Assembly: GCA_964460665.1 (NCBI GenBank) | Contig: CAYWSL010000004.1 | Coordinates: 1 to 64,000 of the forward strand | Direction: 5' to 3' | Origin: K23-9 sp964460665 | GTDB taxonomy: Bacteria > Planctomycetota > Planctomycetia > Pirellulales > Pirellulaceae | DNA: 64,000 bases | Shown here: piece by piece, positions 8,203 to 16,980 of the stretch | Layout of the letters: each line of letters begins with the position of its first letter | Numbering within the stretch: position 1 is the stretch's first letter | Position numbers and translations under genes: made by a program | The notes under the pieces: model-generated | What the model was told of the DNA's origin: nothing | Databases searched by the model: none | What the model saw: the letters and a program-made list of their open reading frames with translations, nothing else

Positions 8203-9515
8203 ACATACAGCCAAACAAAACCGGTCGACTTGCTGTCGCTAAACTCTTCGGCTTCTTCTGACAATTTTTGCGCACGTTTGCTCAGTTCTTCCATCTGATC
8301 CATCATTGCTTGATCGAGTTCTTTGCCTTCCTCGGAAAGCTTCATCATTTTTTCTTGGATCGGCTTTGCTTTCTCTATCAACGTCGCCATCTCGGCTGCG
8401 TTAGCGGTCTGACGTTTTTCAAACTCAGCGAGTGCGACACCTTTCTTTGGTTTAACGACGGTGTTGGCATCGCCCAGTAACAGATCCAGCTTTCCATCAT
8501 CGTTCCAATCGGTCGTCCACAACCGCGTCGCGCGTCCAGGCATCGTCACCAAGCCATTGGTTCCCTTCGGAGCTTCCACCAACATTTTAAACTCCGACCA
8601 CTCGGGTTCTTCTCGCGTGCCGGTATTGACCGAAATGATCGCGCCGCCCTCAGCCGTGCCGGACAGAAGGTCCAAATCGCCATCGCCATCCCAATCGGCT
8701 AAGTGCGGCGCCGCGTGGTAACTAGACGATTTAACCGGCAGCGGCTCTGGCTGGGCAAGCTGCTTCTTCTCGCTGGATCCCTCGTTCAAATACAAGAAGA
8801 ACTCCGATCCAAAACAACCGACCACCAAATCCAAGTCACCGTCGCCGTCGTAGTCGACCGCGTGCTGATGAGTACAAATGGTTGCGGTTTGGCTCTTGTC
8901 CATGCCGCCTGATGTCTCACCAGAGAGCGGACGATTCAGCAGCGGCTTGCCGTTTGCAGCAAGCAAGTTTTCCGAGGCTTCGAAATCGAGGCCTGATTTT
9001 CCACGCAGGATTTGGATAAAGCCACCGTCTTCGTCGTCCGTCCAGTAGCAACCCGAAAGGATGTCAAGTTTTCCGTCGTTGTCCCAGTCCACAAACTGTG
9101 GAGTTGAACTGGTACATCACCAAACGCCCGGCACGACCGCGCGCTCACCATCCGTTTCTAGCCATTTGGGCGCAGCGAATTCTGGTGGCTGGCCCGACGC
9201 AGCGTCATTCTTACAAAACTGCATGTGTCCTTCGTGGAACTGGCCAACGACCAAATCCTCCACGCCGTCTCCATCCACATCAGCCATCGTGGGGCAAGCG
9301 TACCCGGGTGAGCCGACAGAAACGAATTCATTGCCTGCTTTGATTCGCACCGGTGCCTGGAAAAGCTCCGATTCGGAAAGCGAATCAACGACTTGATCCA
9401 ATGAAGCAGTGTTATCGACCGACGAGCGACAACCCGCTTGCGCGATGGGCACTACCAGTACCGCCGCACCAAGAATAGTGCGCCGAAGAAAGCGTCGAAA
9501 ATGTTTACGCGGCAT
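8193..9515 (-). CDS. FG-GAP/VCBS repeat exported protein with one in-frame TGA (candidate selenoprotein)
   Basis: Read from ATG at 9515 to TAG at 8193 this is 440 codons in one frame, broken only by TGA at 9119-9117 (codon 133). The N-terminus is an export signal with a twin-arginine-like run (RRFLRRTILG) and a possible lipobox (AQAGC). The body carries repeated calcium-binding-like DxDGDGxxD loops (DVDGDGVEDL, DWDNDGKLDI, DYDGDGDLDL, DWDGDGDLDL, DWNDDGKLDL), a beta-propeller signature. The C-terminus is a charged coiled coil ending in GFVWLYVRQ. The FG-GAP pattern continues without a shift across the TGA, with ...VPGVW before it and CTSSTPQFVDWDNDG after it. The options are selenocysteine (W-U-C), a recent nonsense mutation, or a sequencing error. 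A SECIS-like hairpin just downstream favours the first. Standard gene callers would split it into two genes. Confidence 0.8.
9084..9119 (-). promoter_or_regulatory. Putative bacterial SECIS hairpin after in-frame TGA
   Basis: Minus strand: TGA (9119-9117), then CCAGT (9112-9108), a 6-nt bulge UCAACU, CCACA (9101-9097), loop GUU (9096-9094), UGUGG (9093-9089) and ACUGG (9088-9084). Both 5-bp stems are perfect. Twenty nucleotides separate the TGA from the apical loop, and the loop starts with GU. As I recall the bacterial consensus, the apical loop lies about 16-37 nt after UGA and has G in one of its first two positions. Function is inferred. Confidence 0.5.
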
Positions 9516-10177
9516 AGTCCTGCCCCAAAAAGGATGTTCTGAGTTACACGTCTCACAGTCAGCTTGTCAGAATCGATTGTAAGACAAGATGGCAGCGCCG
9601 GAGCACAAAAAGGGCGCGCCGATTGGGCATTTTTCCTAGCTAGATTTGCCAGAACGCGTGCCAGAGTTACTCGTTCAAGCGATCAAGTGCTTTTTCGCAC
9701 CATGGCCTCGCCTCGCCTTAAGCAAGCGTCGCCAATGCAGGCCCTTTTGACTTCGCCAACCTCTCTGACTGTGGATTGTCTATCTGTTGAACGACTTCTG
9801 TTCAGAATGCGGTTGGTCGCCAACGTTCTGAATTAATCGGAGATTTGGTTTGCTGGGCATACCGAAGTCCAAATTGTGAGGTACTGTTCAGACAACGACC
9901 AAATTTGATGGCATAGCTCGTCAACGTGCTACGGCATTCCTAGTCGCACAGACGCCAGCGGGTTACAAACTCGCTTGCACTTTCCGCAAAATCAGCCCCT
10001 CACCCCGCAAATCGCTGTATTCCTCGTATTTCTATCGCTAAGCCAACGGCCCAGATGATCTTTTGAACATCAGACACAGAGGGGTCGGAAAACACCTGGA
10101 TCACCCATCTTGTGCAAACCGCCCATGGCATGGTTATACTTCGCCCTCACGAAACTAAGCTCAAATTGGAGAACACC
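9516..10177. other. Long divergent intergenic region
   Basis: About 660 bp between the FG-GAP gene (minus) and the thioredoxin-fold gene (plus). A 90-codon plus-strand frame (9564-9836) has no recognisable domain. No tRNA, repeat family or strong hairpin was seen. It should hold promoters for both flanking genes. Confidence 0.4.
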
Positions 10178-10669
10178 GTGAATCGATTCATGGTTGCTTT
10201 GGGAATCGGAACCCTCATTCTTGGTACGTCTGTCCAGGCAGATTTCCCCGTATCGATTCAAGGTGAAGGCTCACCCCAAGTCGGGCAAATGGGCCAGGGG
10301 ATTGCTTGGCACACCGATCTGCGATCGGGTTGGCTTGAGGCGAAACGACGGAACCTGCCGATGCTGATCTTCATCACTTCGGACTCGTGCATCTACTGCG
10401 ATGCGATGAAGAAGAACACATGGTGCAATCCAACGGTTCAGAACCGTTTGGCAGGTAAATTCGTTGCGATCCAGTTGCACAAGAACCGAAACCAAGAAAC
10501 GCTCAGCCGAATCAAAGTTGACACGTATCCGACAACGCTGATGGGATTACCAAAAGGCAAAATCATTGGGCATCGTCTGGGTTACCAACCACCGGACGCA
10601 CTGCAGGCGTTCTTGAGCGAAGCCAAGACTCTGGTCAATAGCAACATGACGGCGAACAACGTGCATTGA
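10178..10669 (+). CDS. Exported thioredoxin-fold protein
   Basis: 163 residues with a signal peptide (NRFMVALGIGTLILGTSVQA) and a thioredoxin-like core. The region ITSDSCIYCDAMKK places a CxxC at Cys71/Cys74, followed by Cys83. The cis-Pro region is probably TYPTTLMGLP. This resembles DUF255/thioredoxin_7-type periplasmic proteins. I chose GTG at 10178 because GGAG lies 6 nt upstream and a signal peptide begins there; the frame is open further upstream. The role is likely disulfide or metal redox chemistry outside the cytoplasm. The stop codon lies inside the first unit of a 16-bp tandem array. Confidence 0.8.
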   Translation: MNRFMVALGIGTLILGTSVQADFPVSIQGEGSPQVGQMGQGIAWHTDLRSGWLEAKRRNLPMLIFITSDSCIYCDAMKKNTWCNPTVQNRLAGKFVAIQLHKNRNQETLSRIKVDTYPTTLMGLPKGKIIGHRLGYQPPDALQAFLSEAKTLVNSNMTANNVH

Positions 10670-10766
10670 TAACAACATGCACTGATAACAACATGCACTG
10701 ATAACAACGTGCATTGATAACAACGTGCACTGGTAACAACGTGCATTGATAACAACATGCACTGAT
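10661..10766 (+). repeat. 16-bp tandem repeat array at a stop codon
   Basis: Six full units and one partial unit of GTGCATTGATAACAAC / ATGCACTGATAACAAC. The variation is almost limited to G/A at position 1 and T/C at position 6. The TGA of the first unit is the stop of the thioredoxin-fold gene, and most later units carry the same TGA-TAA. There are no unique spacers, so this is not a CRISPR. Confidence 0.9.
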
Positions 10767-11186
10767 ACGGCGAACAAAGCGCACTGATGTTGTGTGCTCT
10801 TGAGTCACGTACTCTGAACGAAACCCAAAATCGCCTAACTGGCGATTGAGCTCGAGCGGGCCTCTTCTTCCACCGCCACACGTTCCATTACGAAGGGATC
10901 ACCTGAACGCAGCGTGAGACTGCTTCACGGCAAAAACCTTCCCGCCTTGCTACCGAGACATCGGAGATTCCGAAGAAGGTAGCTGTACGTCGCTACGCTT
11001 GGTCAGCCCTTTGATCGGCGAGAAGGCTCGCCGGTGGTACTGGCTTTCGACTTTTCTGTTAGACGAGTGGACATTTCTGAGTAACCTGCTATTCCTAGCA
11101 GCGAGCCGACTCCCCATAATGCGGCCCTACGTAAGAATCCGTCCCGTTGCGACTAGTCCACGGGCGTTCCCCCTCAAACCTTTTGA
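10767..11186. other. Intergenic region upstream of the membrane pyrophosphatase
   Basis: About 420 bp. A hairpin AATCGCC-TAACT-GGCGATT (10829-10847) could terminate the upstream gene, although it lacks a T run. The rest should include the hppA promoter. No RNA gene was recognised. Confidence 0.4.
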
Positions 11187-13628
11187 ATGATACAAATGGC
11201 CATCGCAATTCTGCTTTGCACCCTGATTTTGCTGTTCACCGGACATCGAAAAACCTCGGGCATCCTGTTCATGATGCTCCTTTTTCTGGCGGTGGTAGCC
11301 GAGCCCGCATCGCTTTTGGCGCAAGATTCTTCTGCTGAACCGGTCCAAACTTCTGCATCTGATCCTGTTGTGACTGCTGGCGGTGGTGGGGTCCCTTGGA
11401 TCGCCTACCTGATTCCTTTTCTGGGAATCGCGGGACTGGCATTTACTTACGTGAAATCCAGTTGGGTCGCGAAACAAGAAGTCGGTACAGAGAAGATGGC
11501 TCGTATTGCGGCCAACATTTCGGATGGAGCGATGTCGTTCCTAAAAGCTGAGTATTCGATCCTGGCGGTGTTCGTCATCGCTGTCGGTTTACTGCTGGGC
11601 TACGCGGGCAGCACGCAAGCATCTTCATCACCATTGATCGCGTTGTCATTTGTCTTGGGTGCATTCTGTTCTGCGCTGGCAGGCTTCATCGGAATGAAGG
11701 TCGCGACGAAGGCCAACGTGCGAACGACCAACGCGGCACGAACCGGACTGGGTCAAGCCTTGGAAGTCGCCTTTGCTGGCGGTTCGGTCATGGGAATGGG
11801 CGTCGTTGGATTGGGCGTGTTGGGACTGAGCGTCCTGTTCATTGTTTACGGTTCGATGTTCGGCCTTCAATCAGAAGCCAATATCACTCGAGTGATCACT
11901 GTGCTGACCGGGTTCTCTTTTGGCGCATCTTCCATTGCTCTGTTTGCACGCGTTGGCGGTGGTATCTACACCAAGGCCGCCGACGTCGGCGCTGACTTGG
12001 TCGGCAAGGTTGAAGCTGGAATTCCCGAAGACCACCCGCTTAACCCAGCAACAATCGCTGACAATGTGGGCGACAACGTCGGTGACGTCGCCGGAATGGG
12101 TGCCGACTTGTTCGAGTCTTATGTGGGGTCGATCATCGGAACGATGGTTTTGGGCGCTGCGTTCTTTGGTGCTTTCGCTACTGGCGAATTGGATAGCTTT
12201 CATGGGCTGTCCGCGATCCTCCTGCCGCTGGTACTAGCTGGTGTTGGCATTCTGACTTCAATCGCAGGCACGTTCTTTGTCAAAGTCAAAGACGGCGGCG
12301 ACCCGCATCACGCCTTGAACATTGGCGAATTCGGTTCGGCAGGCATCTTATTGGTGCTGACTTACGCGATCATCAAATTCATGTTGCCAAGCACTTGGAC
12401 GATCGGCGAGGGCACGGCAGAAGAATTCGTTTACACCAGCAATGGCGTTTTCTTTGCGATCATCTTCGGCCTGGGTGCCGGCCTGGGCATCGGAAAGATC
12501 ACAGAATTCTACACCGGCACTGGGACTCCGCCCGTCAAATCGATCGTGCGGCAATCGGTCACTGGATCGGCGACCAACATCATCGCCGGCCTTGGCGTGG
12601 GCATGATGTCGACAACGATCCCTATCATCATCATTGCGGTGGCAATCATCGGAGCCTATTCGTGTGCCGGGCTATACGGCATCGCAATCGCTGCGGTGGG
12701 AATGCTCTCCAACACCGGAATCCAATTAGCGGTCGACGCCTACGGCCCCATTTCGGACAACGCCGGCGGGATCGCAGAAATGTCAGAACTGCCTAGCGAA
12801 GTACGCCAGCGCACCGACAAGCTTGACGCGGTTGGCAACACGACAGCGGCGATCGGCAAAGGCTTTGCCATCGGCTCTGCGGCCCTGACAGCGCTCGCAT
12901 TGTTCGCGGCGTTCATGACTTCGTACAACCTAACCCACCCTGATACACAGATCGTTTCGATCGATATCACGAACCCCTACGTGATGTCTTCGCTATTCAT
13001 CGGCGCAATGCTTCCGTTCTTGTTTTCGGCCTTGTCGATGAACGCGGTTGGTCGTGCAGCGATGGCGATGATCGAAGAAGTCAGACGACAGTTCCGCGAC
13101 ATCCCGGAATTGGGAGCTGCGTTAAAGGTCATGAACGATAACGACGGTAAAGAATTCGCTGACTGGTCGGATGCCGACCAGAAAACGTTTGACGCAGCAG
13201 ATGGCAAAGCCGAATACGGAAAGTGTGTTGCCATTTCAACGCGCGCATCAATCCGCGAAATGATCGTGCCCGGTCTGGTCGCGGTGCTGGTACCGGTCGG
13301 TTTTGGATTCTTGCCAAAACTAATCGGACTGCCTGGTAACACGAACGCCCTGATGCTGGGCGGCTTGCTGGCAGGCGTTACGGTTAGCGGCGTGTTGATG
13401 GCGTTATTCCAGTCCAACGCGGGTGGCGCTTGGGACAACGCGAAAAAGATGATCGAAGAAGGGTTTGAACACGATGGCCAAAAACTGTCCAAGGGATCCG
13501 AGGCACACAAGGCATCGGTTGTGGGCGATACAGTTGGAGACCCGTTCAAGGACACATCCGGCCCGTCGCTGAATATCCTACTGAAGCTGATGAGTGTTGT
13601 TGCTCTGGTGATTGCTTCGCTGATCTAG
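11187..13628 (+). CDS. hppA: K+-dependent membrane-bound inorganic pyrophosphatase (ion pump)
   Basis: Integral membrane pyrophosphatase that couples PPi hydrolysis to H+ or Na+ transport, 813 residues with about 16 predicted membrane segments. The substrate site is clear: DVGADLVGKVE, then IPEDHPLNPATIADNVGDNVGDVAGMG. The late motif GNTTAA (Ala554) has Ala where K+-independent enzymes have Lys (GNTTKA), which indicates K+ dependence; whether it pumps H+ or Na+ is not decided here. An extra N-terminal stretch of about 65 residues has a signal-like hydrophobic segment and a Ser/Ala-rich linker. A diverged copy of the last 20 codons lies 117 bp downstream. Confidence 0.95.
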   Translation: MIQMAIAILLCTLILLFTGHRKTSGILFMMLLFLAVVAEPASLLAQDSSAEPVQTSASDPVVTAGGGGVPWIAYLIPFLGIAGLAFTYVKSSWVAKQEVGTEKMARIAANISDGAMSFLKAEYSILAVFVIAVGLLLGYAGSTQASSSPLIALSFVLGAFCSALAGFIGMKVATKANVRTTNAARTGLGQALEVAFAGGSVMGMGVVGLGVLGLSVLFIVYGSMFGLQSEANITRVITVLTGFSFGASSIALFARVGGGIYTKAADVGADLVGKVEAGIPEDHPLNPATIADNVGDNVGDVAGMGADLFESYVGSIIGTMVLGAAFFGAFATGELDSFHGLSAILLPLVLAGVGILTSIAGTFFVKVKDGGDPHHALNIGEFGSAGILLVLTYAIIKFMLPSTWTIGEGTAEEFVYTSNGVFFAIIFGLGAGLGIGKITEFYTGTGTPPVKSIVRQSVTGSATNIIAGLGVGMMSTTIPIIIIAVAIIGAYSCAGLYGIAIAAVGMLSNTGIQLAVDAYGPISDNAGGIAEMSELPSEVRQRTDKLDAVGNTTAAIGKGFAIGSAALTALALFAAFMTSYNLTHPDTQIVSIDITNPYVMSSLFIGAMLPFLFSALSMNAVGRAAMAMIEEVRRQFRDIPELGAALKVMNDNDGKEFADWSDADQKTFDAADGKAEYGKCVAISTRASIREMIVPGLVAVLVPVGFGFLPKLIGLPGNTNALMLGGLLAGVTVSGVLMALFQSNAGGAWDNAKKMIEEGFEHDGQKLSKGSEAHKASVVGDTVGDPFKDTSGPSLNILLKLMSVVALVIASLI

Positions 13629-13668
13629 ACGACAGAGAGTCGCAGAACATTGCGTCAACCTCGTGCTC

Positions 13669-13739
13669 GCACTGTGTGGGACCAAGGACATGGGCTCTGT
13701 GCGAGACCGAGGGCATGGGCTCTGTGTGGAACCGAGGGG
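13669..13739 (+). repeat. Degenerate 25-bp tandem repeat after hppA
   Basis: Three imperfect copies of CTCTGTGCGAGACCGAGGGCATGGG, at 13669-13694, 13695-13719 and 13720-13739. They lie between hppA and the displaced copy of its 3' end. Confidence 0.7.
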
Positions 13740-13745
13740 CGTAGC

Positions 13746-13808
13746 TTGACTATCCTGATCAAACTGATGAGTATGGTCGGCGTCTTCGTCGCTGACCGGG
13801 TTGATTGA
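13746..13808 (+). pseudogene. Remnant of a second hppA 3' end
   Basis: This 63-bp stretch translates to LTILIKLMSMVGVFVADRVD followed by TGA. The hppA C-terminus is LNILLKLMSVVALVIASLI. The match is collinear through nearly the whole tail and both end at a stop. It has no start or rest of the gene, so it looks like the 3' stub of a tandem hppA duplicate or of a replaced ancestral copy. Confidence 0.7.
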
Positions 13809-13893
13809 TATTCACTGATGGCGATGGGTGTCTTTTATCGAAGAAGATGGTCGTGGAACCATCCGCGTCGATCTCCCCCTGTGATAACCTCCT

Positions 13894-14871
13894 ATGTCCG
13901 ACCGCATCACCGGAATCCTGACCCCCAACATCACCCCAGTCGATGCGCAGGGTCGTGTCGACGAGCAAACATTGCGGGGTTATGTCGATTGGTTGATCCA
14001 GCGCGGCGTTGACGGTTTGTACCCCAACGGTAGCACCGGCGAGTTCGTTCGTTTTACCGCCGAAGAACGACGCAACATTGTTCGCATCGTTGTCGACCAA
14101 ACGGCTGGCCGCGTACCGATCTTGGCTGGGGCTGCCGAAGCGAACGTGAAAGAAACGATCGCTGCTTGTGAATCGTACGGCGCAATGGGCGTCCGCGCGG
14201 TCGCGATCGTCGCACCGTTCTATTACCGATTAAGCGACCAAGGCGTGTACGCTTACTTTCGTGAAATCGCCGATACGGTTTCCGTCGATGTCACGCTGTA
14301 CAACATTCCGTTGTTTGCGTCGCCGATCGAAGTCAGCACGGTCATTCGCTTGGCTTCGGAATGCCCACGTGTGATCGGTATCAAAGACAGTTCCGGCGAC
14401 CTGCCCAACATGCTGCGAATGATGGCAGCCATCCGCCCGATTCGTCCCGACTTTTCATTCTTGACCGGATGGGATGCATCGCTGGCACCGATGCTGATCG
14501 CCGGAGTCGACGGCGGCACGAACGCAACCAGCGGTGTCGTTCCCGAACTGACCCGTGCGGTTCACCGTGCTTGTGCGGCTGGGAACGTAGCCGAAGCGAT
14601 GCGGCTGCAGTATCAGCTGATACCGCTTTTTGATGCCATGATCGCGCTGGGCGAATTCCCCGAAGGCTTCCGTGCTGGTGCCCGATCACGGGGTTGGGAT
14701 CTGGGACCCGGACGCGTGCCTGTTTCGCCTGCACAACGCGAAGACATCGTGCGCACGCAACGAGAAATCGACGCGCTGGTTTCAGCCGTCGCCAATCTTG
14801 GCAACGATCCGTCGCTACCAAGCGACACAATCGAACAAATCGTCCAGCGCGTGATCAAGCAGCTGCAATAG
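13894..14871 (+). CDS. Dihydrodipicolinate synthase/N-acetylneuraminate lyase family protein
   Basis: Class I aldolase of the DapA/NanA family, 325 residues, TIM barrel. Visible features are the GSTGE loop (46-50), Tyr136 (LYNIPLF) and the Schiff-base lysine Lys164 in IGIKDSSGD. Members condense or cleave pyruvate with an aldehyde. The substrate here is not determined: the family includes DapA, sialic acid lyase and keto-deoxy sugar aldolases. The C-terminus is longer than usual (about 30 extra residues), which hints at a catabolic relative rather than canonical DapA. It stands alone and converges on the next gene. Confidence 0.88.
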   Translation: MSDRITGILTPNITPVDAQGRVDEQTLRGYVDWLIQRGVDGLYPNGSTGEFVRFTAEERRNIVRIVVDQTAGRVPILAGAAEANVKETIAACESYGAMGVRAVAIVAPFYYRLSDQGVYAYFREIADTVSVDVTLYNIPLFASPIEVSTVIRLASECPRVIGIKDSSGDLPNMLRMMAAIRPIRPDFSFLTGWDASLAPMLIAGVDGGTNATSGVVPELTRAVHRACAAGNVAEAMRLQYQLIPLFDAMIALGEFPEGFRAGARSRGWDLGPGRVPVSPAQREDIVRTQREIDALVSAVANLGNDPSLPSDTIEQIVQRVIKQLQ

Positions 14872-14895
14872 ATCCCGTCGCGCCTTCGCGGCTTG

Positions 14896-15930
14896 CTACG
14901 GGAAAAAGTAGCGAACCCAGTTTCGGATCGACTGTCCGGGGACGTAGGCGACTGGTTGTCCCCATAGACCTTGTCCGACCTGGACCGTGTTGAGCTGCTG
15001 GCCCAATGAAATCAGTGCCCGTGGTGCTGTCCCAGTTCCCACACCGGTGCCGAGCCCCAACCGGCTTCCGATACTTGGCTGGATGAACGTTGGCATTGCG
15101 GCTGGATTGGGTATCTGTGCTTGAGGTGCGACGAATCCGGGTGTAACGGGTACTTGAGCGCCCGTCTGAGCGACGAACCCAAGATTGGATCCGCAGCCGT
15201 ATCCACACGCGGCCGTGTAGCCGCTTGGCCCTGAGACGCAGTTGCAGTTGTCGACGGTCGCAAAGCCACTGTTTTGTAGTTGCGGCTGAGGCACCTGAGC
15301 CAAGTCGCTATTAAGCGACCCGCCAGAAAAGTTGCCAGGCACGCTATTGGATGCCGGTGGAGCCGAGGCGACGGGGTTGGCCCGCGGCAAAGGCCGAGAC
15401 ACTCCAGAAGTGTTCGGGCCGGGCAAGGGAATCAGAGCATCGCCGGACGGTAGTGTTCCGGGTGGAATTGTTCCAGGTTGGATTGTTCCNNNNNNNNNNN
15501 NNNNNNNNNNNNNNNNNNNNNNNNNNNNNNNNNNNNNNNNNNNNNNNNNNNNNNNNNNNNNNNNNNNNNNNNNNNNNNNNNNNNNNNNNATTGTTCCGGG
15601 TGGAATTGTTCCGGGTGCTAGATCTGGCGCCACGAATTCGTTTTGCATCATCGCGACTTGGCGAACTTGGCTCCTTGGATAAAACCCGGTTTCTTGAAGT
15701 GATGCGGTTTGCTGCCGTGCTACTGGCGCGCGTCGCTGTGCTGCGCTGGCTTGTCGATAACGATCGACAGCGCTGGGGGATCCAATTGGGCGCATTCTGG
15801 ACCGAGCGTCCTGCTGTGCAAACGCAGAACGCGAATCTTGTGCAAACGCGTGTCCATCGGACAACGTATCGCCAAAACAAAGGGTCGCGGTGAAAAGTAG
15901 CGCAGTGGCGCGCAGTCGTGGTCGAAGCAT
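14896..15930 (-). CDS. Secreted proline/glycine-rich repeat protein (contains assembly gap)
   Basis: Unknown function, about 344 residues as assembled. An N-terminal signal (LRATALLFTATLCFGDTLSDGHAFA) is followed by a Gln/Arg-rich segment, then pentapeptide repeats GTIPP/GTIQP encoded by 15-bp units. A 100-N gap (15490-15589) falls inside the repeats, so the repeat number and real length are unknown. The C-terminal half is Pro/Asn/Gln-rich with a CNC...CGYGCG cysteine cluster and ends NWVRYFFP. It is probably an extracellular or cell-surface protein. The frame is the same on both sides of the gap, which supports a real coding repeat. Confidence 0.65.
   Translation of the reverse strand: MLRPRLRATALLFTATLCFGDTLSDGHAFAQDSRSAFAQQDARSRMRPIGSPSAVDRYRQASAAQRRAPVARQQTASLQETGFYPRSQVRQVAMMQNEFVAPDLAPGTIPPGTXXXXXXXXXXXXXXXXXXXXXXXXXXXXXXXXXXGTIQPGTIPPGTLPSGDALIPLPGPNTSGVSRPLPRANPVASAPPASNSVPGNFSGGSLNSDLAQVPQPQLQNSGFATVDNCNCVSGPSGYTAACGYGCGSNLGFVAQTGAQVPVTPGFVAPQAQIPNPAAMPTFIQPSIGSRLGLGTGVGTGTAPRALISLGQQLNTVQVGQGLWGQPVAYVPGQSIRNWVRYFFP
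15490..15589. other. Scaffold gap of 100 N inside a coding 15-bp repeat
   Basis: Both flanks consist of ATTGTTCCGGGTGGA-like 15-bp units encoding GTIPP pentapeptides. The gap replaces an unknown number of units. Confidence 0.85.
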
Positions 15931-16075
15931 TGATGTCTCGCTTACCGGGAGGGGCAGAACGTCAGAATCGGGTTTAACCCGCCGACGAACTTCACGGCAA
16001 GATCGATGCCAAAACGTGTTTCACGCGCACAAAGAAATGCAGTACACAGTAAATAACGATTCACGAAATGACAGC

Positions 16076-16372
16076 TTAAGAATGCTTGCCCAAAACGGGC
16101 GGCACCAAGAAGCACTCATCATCGCGTGACGGTGCGTTCTTCAGCGCGTCATCGTTGGAAAGGCCGGCGACCAATTCGTCAGCGCGCCAGCAGTTGTCAA
16201 CGTCCAGAGCCGTTGTCATCGGCTCGACTTCATCGGTGTCTAATTCCGAGAGTTTGGCGACGAAACCGAGAATACTGTCGATTTGCGGGCCGAGTGTTTG
16301 CACTTCTTCATCAGATAGCTCCAACCGAGCCAGCAACGCTAGCTTGCGAACTTCGTCCTGAGAAAGTGCCAC
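16076..16372 (-). CDS. gatC: Glutamyl-tRNA(Gln)/aspartyl-tRNA(Asn) amidotransferase subunit C
   Basis: 98 residues with the typical GatC start (MALSQDEVRKLALLARLELSDEE), the middle I..FV..LSELDT block, and VEPM...LR-type region (DEVEPMTTALDVDN). GatC stabilises the GatA-GatB complex that converts Glu-tRNA(Gln) to Gln-tRNA(Gln). It lies 14 bp after rpmB on the same strand; gatA and gatB are not in the window. Confidence 0.92.
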   Translation of the reverse strand: MALSQDEVRKLALLARLELSDEEVQTLGPQIDSILGFVAKLSELDTDEVEPMTTALDVDNCWRADELVAGLSNDDALKNAPSRDDECFLVPPVLGKHS

Positions 16373-16386
16373 AACCGAGCTCCGTC

Positions 16387-16659
16387 TTACTTCTTTTTGC
16401 CACCGGAAACGTCAAACGGCTTCGTCTTGACCGTTTTACGAATCGCACCCGAGCGAATGCATTGCGTGCAGACACGCATGGACTTGTTTTGTCCATTTGG
16501 CATCGTTACGTGCACTTTTTGCAAGTTTGGTACAAACTTGCGACGGGTAATCCCAGTAATCTTGGTACCAACTCCGCCGAGGTATTTCGCTTTACCGCGA
16601 GTCTCGACTCGGTTGCCCATTTGAACTTTTTTGCCGCAGGTTTCACATTGCCGCGCCAT
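16387..16659 (-). CDS. rpmB: 50S ribosomal protein L28
   Basis: 90 residues. It has the N-terminal zinc-knuckle form of L28 (ARQCETCGKKVQMGNRV), the RRKFVPNLQKV core, and a second pair CTQCIRSG, followed by a basic C-terminus (SGGKKK). The four cysteines in two CxxC pairs mark the zinc-binding paralogue type. It is the first gene of a two-gene unit with gatC. Confidence 0.95.
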   Translation of the reverse strand: MARQCETCGKKVQMGNRVETRGKAKYLGGVGTKITGITRRKFVPNLQKVHVTMPNGQNKSMRVCTQCIRSGAIRKTVKTKPFDVSGGKKK

Positions 16660-16980
16660 GGCGTATCTCCGCTACCACTGTTTTTTGAGGTCTTTCGACG
16701 TTCTTGGAAGCTCGGCAATATACAAAGGTGCGGCGATGAGCGGAAGGATGAAAACACGAGGTTTGCCCTTCTTCGGCAGCTATTGGCTGGGCAGCTGTGA
16801 AGTCGACGTGCCCGAAGCGGTAAGTCCTAGGCCCCGAAGCACTCACTTGAGCGATTTTCTGCAAATTGCTCAAGAAGCTGCTGCTGCCTTGCCGATTGGT
16901 CCAAACAGGCTTCCCAACCGTCAAACCTTAACATCTGGCGCGGAATCGACGATTTCTCGCTGGCGCGACTGGACCACCCG
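16660..16980. other. Divergent intergenic region rpmB / lipoprotein gene
   Basis: About 320 bp. It should hold promoters on both strands. Short frames overlap rpmB or lack any family features. No RNA element was recognised. Confidence 0.4.

Noticed and set aside
9117..9515. Treating the FG-GAP gene as two separate genes or a frameshift
   Set aside because: The two halves are in the same frame with only a TGA between them, and the FG-GAP pattern is continuous; there is no indel.
9564..9836. Plus-strand 90-codon frame in the 660-bp intergenic region
   Set aside because: No family features and basic, unbiased composition; may be chance.
10661..10766. CRISPR array
   Set aside because: Units are 16 bp and directly adjacent without spacers, and no cas gene is near.
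14874..14902. CCCGT...ACGGG hairpin as a bidirectional terminator
   Set aside because: The 5-bp stem has a long loop and overlaps the coding end of the neighbouring gene; support is too weak.
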